Part shown: positions 60,989 to 64,000 of the stretch, in pieces | How positions within the stretch are numbered: the first letter of the stretch is position 1 | Layout of the letters: every line of letters begins with the position of its first letter | Source: Streptomyces abikoensis | GTDB lineage: Bacteria; Actinomycetota; Actinomycetes; Streptomycetales; Streptomycetaceae | DNA length: 64,000 bases | Reading direction: 5' to 3' | Assembly (NCBI RefSeq): GCF_014648775.1 | Contig: NZ_BMRT01000004.1 | Coordinates: 186,001 to 250,000, forward strand | Notes under the pieces: model-generated | What the model saw: the letters and a program-made list of their open reading frames with translations, nothing else | Told to the model about the DNA's origin: nothing | Databases searched by the model: none | Made by a program: the position numbers and the translations under genes

Positions 60989-61846
60989 ATGCCCTTCCCG
61001 CCCGGCCTGCAGACGGTCACCATCACGGACAGCCGCGCACACCCCGACGGCGGCCCCATGCGCGGCCGCCTCACCCTCACCCCCGAAGTGCCGGCCGTCA
61101 CCTCCGCCCAGTACGGGCTCATCGTCATGGGCGAAGCCACCACCGAATGGGTCAACGGCGTTCTCACGCTCACTGTGCTCGCCAGCGACGCCGCGGGCTG
61201 CACGCCGACGGGCTGGACCTATCGCGTCACCGAACGCCCCTACGACGCGCCTGGCCGCTCGTACCCGCTGCTGCTCCCCGCGAGCCTCGGCACCGTCGAA
61301 CTCGCCGACCTCGCCCCGACCGCCCCGGCCGCCGGCGAGTACCTCCTCGTGACCGGCCCTCCCGGACCCCAGGGACCTGCTGGCCCTCAAGGCCCGCAGG
61401 GGCCGCCCGGCTCCGAGGCCAACGCGCAGGCGTACACCGACGCCGCCATAGCCACCCACGCCGTCGATACCACGGCCGTCCACGGCATCGTCGATACCGC
61501 CCAGTTGGAGACCCAGGCTGGCGCCACCGCGAAGGTCAGCGCCCACGCCGCGGCCAGCGACCCGCACGGCGACCGCGCCGACGCCGCCACCAAGTACGTG
61601 GCCAAGACCGGCGTCAGTCAGCAGGTCAGCGGCGAGGTGTGGTTCATCGACACCAACCCGCTCGGGCCCGGCACAGACCCGGCGTTCGCCAACCAGTTCG
61701 CCCGCAAGGGATACGTGGACCAGAACCTCGTCCCCGACGGTAGCGAGCCCCCGACCCCCGCCACGGGCTACGCCCTCTTCAGCCAGGGCGGCGCGCTGAA
61801 GGCCAAGAGGGCAGACGGAACCGTGACGACGATCATCCCCGCCTAG
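60989..61846 (+). CDS. Collagen-like phage tail fibre or receptor-binding protein
   Basis: 285 residues from ATG 60989 (GGAGGTG six bases upstream). N-terminal ~115 residues beta-rich (LQTVTITDSRAHPDGGPMRGRLTLTPE), then collagen-like triplets GPPGPQGPAGPQGPQGPPG (about 124-142), then a helical/beta stalk with SEANAQAYTDAAIATHAVDTTAVHGIVDTAQLE and AASDPHGDRADAATKYV, common in trimeric actinophage fibres, and FSQGGALKAKRADGTVTTI. Odd place, ahead of the packaging genes. Confidence 0.8.
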   Translation: MPFPPGLQTVTITDSRAHPDGGPMRGRLTLTPEVPAVTSAQYGLIVMGEATTEWVNGVLTLTVLASDAAGCTPTGWTYRVTERPYDAPGRSYPLLLPASLGTVELADLAPTAPAAGEYLLVTGPPGPQGPAGPQGPQGPPGSEANAQAYTDAAIATHAVDTTAVHGIVDTAQLETQAGATAKVSAHAAASDPHGDRADAATKYVAKTGVSQQVSGEVWFIDTNPLGPGTDPAFANQFARKGYVDQNLVPDGSEPPTPATGYALFSQGGALKAKRADGTVTTIIPA

Positions 61847-61864
61847 GCCAAGGAGACCCCGCCC

Positions 61865-62206
61865 ATGCCCCGCGTCGACGTGCCCGTCACCTCCATCACA
61901 CGAACCGGCACCGCCCCAGCAGCCGAAGTCAACGGCGACGCCACCAACGGCCACACCGTGACCAACAACGGCGCCACCTGGGTCACGGTCCGCAACTCCG
62001 GCACCACCGTCGCCCGCGTCGTCAGCGCCGAATACGCCAACACCGTCGACGGCCAGACCATCCCCCCGAAGACCTGGTCCATCCCCACCAGCAGCACCCG
62101 CTACATCGGGCCCTTCCCCGTCCGGCTCTTCGGCACCACGCTGCTCCTCGACGTGGACAACGCCGAACTCAAGCTCTCCGCCTACACCCTCCCCGTCGTC
62201 ACCTGA
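61865..62206 (+). CDS. Small beta-rich virion-associated-like protein
   Basis: 113 residues, AAGGAG before ATG. Repetitive beta strands: GHTVTNNGATWVTVRNSGTTVARVVS and RYIGPFPVRLFGTTLLLDVDNAELKLSAYTLPVV. Pattern of a capsid-decoration or fibre accessory protein; exact role unknown. Confidence 0.65.
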   Translation: MPRVDVPVTSITRTGTAPAAEVNGDATNGHTVTNNGATWVTVRNSGTTVARVVSAEYANTVDGQTIPPKTWSIPTSSTRYIGPFPVRLFGTTLLLDVDNAELKLSAYTLPVVT

Positions 62207-62274
62207 CCCCCCGGGGGCCGACTCCTCCCCCGGGGGACCCCCACCGGGGGGCGCCTACCCGGAGGGGGACCACG

Positions 62275-62625
62275 ATGCCCACCGCCCCGCCCAGCCGCTG
62301 CAGCGAGCCCGGATGCACCGAGCTCACCACCAACGGACGATGCAAAGCCCACACCCGGCGAGCCTGGGCGAACCGGTCAGCAGCCTGGGGATCAGGCAGC
62401 ACACGCAAGCACCGCCGATGGCGAGCCGACCGCCTGGCCGAAGAGCCCGAGTGCCGGCGCTGCGGAGCGACCAAGGAACTCCAGGTCGACCACATCGTCC
62501 CGTTGTCCGAGGGCGGCTCACGCTGGGACCCGGCCAACGCTCAGACCCTGTGTGCCACATGCCACGAGGTCAAGAGCGCCGAGGACCGGCGCCGTCGCAC
62601 CCGCGACCGCTACCTCACCACCTGA
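62275..62625 (+). CDS. HNH endonuclease of the packaging module
   Basis: 116 residues. CSEPGCTELTTNGRCKAH zinc part, then CRRCGATKELQVDHIVPLSEGGSRWDPANAQTLCATCHEVKSAED: full HNH with H-x8ish-N-x8-H and two CxxC. Such HNH proteins next to terminases are needed for cos cleavage in several phages. Confidence 0.92.
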   Translation: MPTAPPSRCSEPGCTELTTNGRCKAHTRRAWANRSAAWGSGSTRKHRRWRADRLAEEPECRRCGATKELQVDHIVPLSEGGSRWDPANAQTLCATCHEVKSAEDRRRRTRDRYLTT

Positions 62626-62828
62626 CCGGACACATCCGGATCCGGTCCGGACACCCATCCGGAGCCGGACGGGCACCCTGTCCAGCCCTCTGACCTGCGA
62701 AAACGTGGACCATCGCATCGTCGCAGGTCAGAGGGGATAGGGGAGTCGAAATCACCAAAACGGACATCCTGGACAGCGTCGCGGTCAAGTCGGAAGACTC
62801 ACGCTCAGATCGCCGATAGGGGGATGCT
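62626..62828. other. Candidate cos/pac region between HNH and terminase
   Basis: No gene in about 200 bases. Two direct repeats at 62626-62645 and 62647-62668 share CCGGACAC..ATCCGGA.CCGG, and a perfect 15-bp hairpin CCCTCTGACCTGCGA (62686-62700) / TCGCAGGTCAGAGGG (62721-62735) follows. Position fits a terminase recognition site; the hairpin could alternatively be a terminator. Confidence 0.45.
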
Positions 62829-63293
62829 ATGGCCAAGGCTGCTGCCCCTGCGACCCTCCGGCTGCTGACCGGCCGGTCACCGGGCCGGGATTCCGGCGGG
62901 CGGAAGGTCGCCTCCGGTCCCTCTTTTCGCCGGGTGCCGCCGACGGCGCCGGAGTGGCTGAGCGAGGAGGCGGCGGCGGAGTGGGCCCGGGTGATGCCGG
63001 AGCTGTCCCGCCTGGACCTGGTGAAGGAATCCGACCGGGCGGCGCTGGCGGCGTACTGCGAGGCCTGGGCAACGTTCGTGGAGGCGACGCGGACGGTGCA
63101 GCGCGAGGGGCTGACGATCGAGGCGCGGCAAGGGACGCTTGCCCATCCCGCTGTGGCGATCGCCCGTAACGCTGGTCGCGAGATGCGGTCGTGGGCCGCC
63201 CACTTCGGCCTGACCCCGTCGACGGAGCAGGCCCTGGCGCGAGGCGGGGGCGACGATGGCGACGAGGAGAACCCCTTCGCCGGATCCGGCTGA
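62829..63293 (+). CDS. Terminase small subunit, P27 family
   Basis: 154 residues. ATLRLLTGRSPGRDSGGRKV, PEWLSEEAAAEWARVMPELSRLDLVKESDRAALAAYCEAWATFVEATRTVQREGL and ARNAGREMRSWAAHFGLTPST are the P27-type signature. Recognises the packaging site and recruits TerL. Overlaps TerL by 38 bases. Confidence 0.92.
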   Translation: MAKAAAPATLRLLTGRSPGRDSGGRKVASGPSFRRVPPTAPEWLSEEAAAEWARVMPELSRLDLVKESDRAALAAYCEAWATFVEATRTVQREGLTIEARQGTLAHPAVAIARNAGREMRSWAAHFGLTPSTEQALARGGGDDGDEENPFAGSG

Positions 63294-64000
63294 GCTTCTC
63301 GGCATCAGCCCCGAGGTCGCCTGGTACCTGGCCGATCGCGGGATCCCGCTGCCGGACTGCCCGCCGAAAGTACAGACCCCCTCGCCCGGGGAGGCGCCGG
63401 GCGCCGTCTTCGACCCGGCCCGCGTCGACCGGGTTCTCCAGGCCTTCCACCTGCTGCGGCACACCCAGGGCAAGTGGGCCGGCAAGCCGCTGGACCCGGA
63501 CCCGTGGCAGGTCGCGTACATCCTGGCACCGGTGTTCGGCTGGGTGCGCTGGGACGACGAGGCCGACGGGCACGTGCGGATCGTCCGCAAGCTGTACGTC
63601 GACGTCCCCCGCCGTAACGGCAAGACCACGCTCTCCGGCGGCATCGCGGTCTACCTGATGGCCGCGGACGGGGAGCCGGGCGCCCAGGTGTACGCGGCGG
63701 CGACCAACGAGAGGCAGGCCCGTTTCACGTTCGATCCGATCCGGCAGATCGCCGAGCGGGCGCCGGCGCTGAAGGGGAACGTCAAGGCGTTCACGAAGAA
63801 GATCACGCACCCGGCTTCGGGCTCGTACTTCACGGTTGTCTCCTCGGTCGCCGAGGCGATGCACGGCGCGAACGTGCACGGGGGGATCATCGACGAGCTT
63901 CACGTCCACAAGACGCCGGACCTGGTCGAGACGATCGAGACCGGTACGGGGTCGCGGCGTCAGCCGCTGGTGGTCACGATCACCACGGCGGACGACGGCA
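63256..64000 (+). CDS. Terminase large subunit, N-terminal part (cut by window end)
   Basis: First 248 residues from ATG 63256. Packaging ATPase: VPRRNGKTT (about 117-125, Walker A of the phage type) and GGIIDELH (209-216, Walker B with catalytic Glu), with VYAAATNERQA between. The nuclease domain lies beyond the window. Confidence 0.93.
   Translation, partial: MATRRTPSPDPAELLGISPEVAWYLADRGIPLPDCPPKVQTPSPGEAPGAVFDPARVDRVLQAFHLLRHTQGKWAGKPLDPDPWQVAYILAPVFGWVRWDDEADGHVRIVRKLYVDVPRRNGKTTLSGGIAVYLMAADGEPGAQVYAAATNERQARFTFDPIRQIAERAPALKGNVKAFTKKITHPASGSYFTVVSSVAEAMHGANVHGGIIDELHVHKTPDLVETIETGTGSRRQPLVVTITTADDG

Larger units (their letters stand above)
31853..64000. mobile_element. Temperate prophage (tailed phage), left part; right end outside window
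   Basis: Integrase next to the tRNA fragment, repressor/Cro switch, ~60 short coupled genes mostly rightward, then tail fibre, HNH, small and large terminase subunits. The gene set (WhiB, Gp3-like, Bro-N, tRNA, P27-type TerS) is typical of Streptomyces siphophages. Structural genes should follow beyond 64,000. Confidence 0.9.

Overview
The window reads as Streptomyces chromosome (very high G+C, Streptomyces-type families such as DUF6230/DUF6114, snapalysin with a divergent LysR gene, DedA, DoxX) carrying two integrated elements side by side. About 18.7 kb is ordinary chromosome, about 13.2 kb is a pSAM2-type actinomycete integrative and conjugative element (AICE), and the remaining 32 kb is the left part of a temperate prophage that runs off the right edge at the terminase large subunit.

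Chromosome (1-18,709): end of a cytochrome P450; DUF6230/DUF6114 pair and a secreted protein; a GT87-PAP2 membrane enzyme; TetR, ABM monooxygenase and GNAT genes; a DHA2 drug exporter with a C-terminal winged-helix-like domain; HAD phosphatase, TmrB-like P-loop protein and small zinc protein; a 2OG-oxygenase-like gene; a metal operon of FetB-type permease and GDT1-type exporter with a yybP-ykoY-like Mn riboswitch between them; secreted HNH nuclease; DoxX with an iron-box-like operator; DedA; snapalysin and LysR; DUF2975 with a Cro/C1 regulator.

AICE (18,710-31,898): bounded by 46-bp direct repeats that match the 3' half of a minus-strand tRNA-Val(UAC). From left to right: cargo (PD-(D/E)XK DUF559-like nuclease, a large 181-bp hairpin region, NERD nuclease-like protein, HD hydrolase, Pif-like Nudix, HTH-DUF5919 regulator), then the transfer module (SCO3933-like regulator, FtsK-type TraSA translocase, Spd-like membrane proteins and several zinc mini-proteins), an internally deleted cytosine methyltransferase gene, and the replication-excision-integration module RepSA-Xis-Int.

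Prophage (from 31,853): tyrosine integrase with an unusual catalytic box, a repressor/Cro-like switch with shared operators, then a long rightward block of short, start-stop-coupled early genes (RecB/Cas4-like exonuclease, Gp3-like protein, WhiB, a tRNA-Leu(UAA)-like gene, sigma-like protein, Bro-N antirepressor, replication-initiator-like protein, DUF4326, LuxR-type HTH and many unknowns), four leftward genes around 53.7-55.1 kb, a block of membrane proteins that look plasmid-spread-like, a collagen-like tail fibre, and the HNH-TerS-TerL packaging genes. The sequence to the right of the AICE end is not the 5' half of the tRNA, so both elements appear stacked in one tRNA-Val gene, with the intact copy expected beyond the window at the prophage's right end.

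All function calls come from reading motifs and recalled family resemblance; no database search was run. Starts were chosen from ribosome-binding sites and start-stop overlaps.
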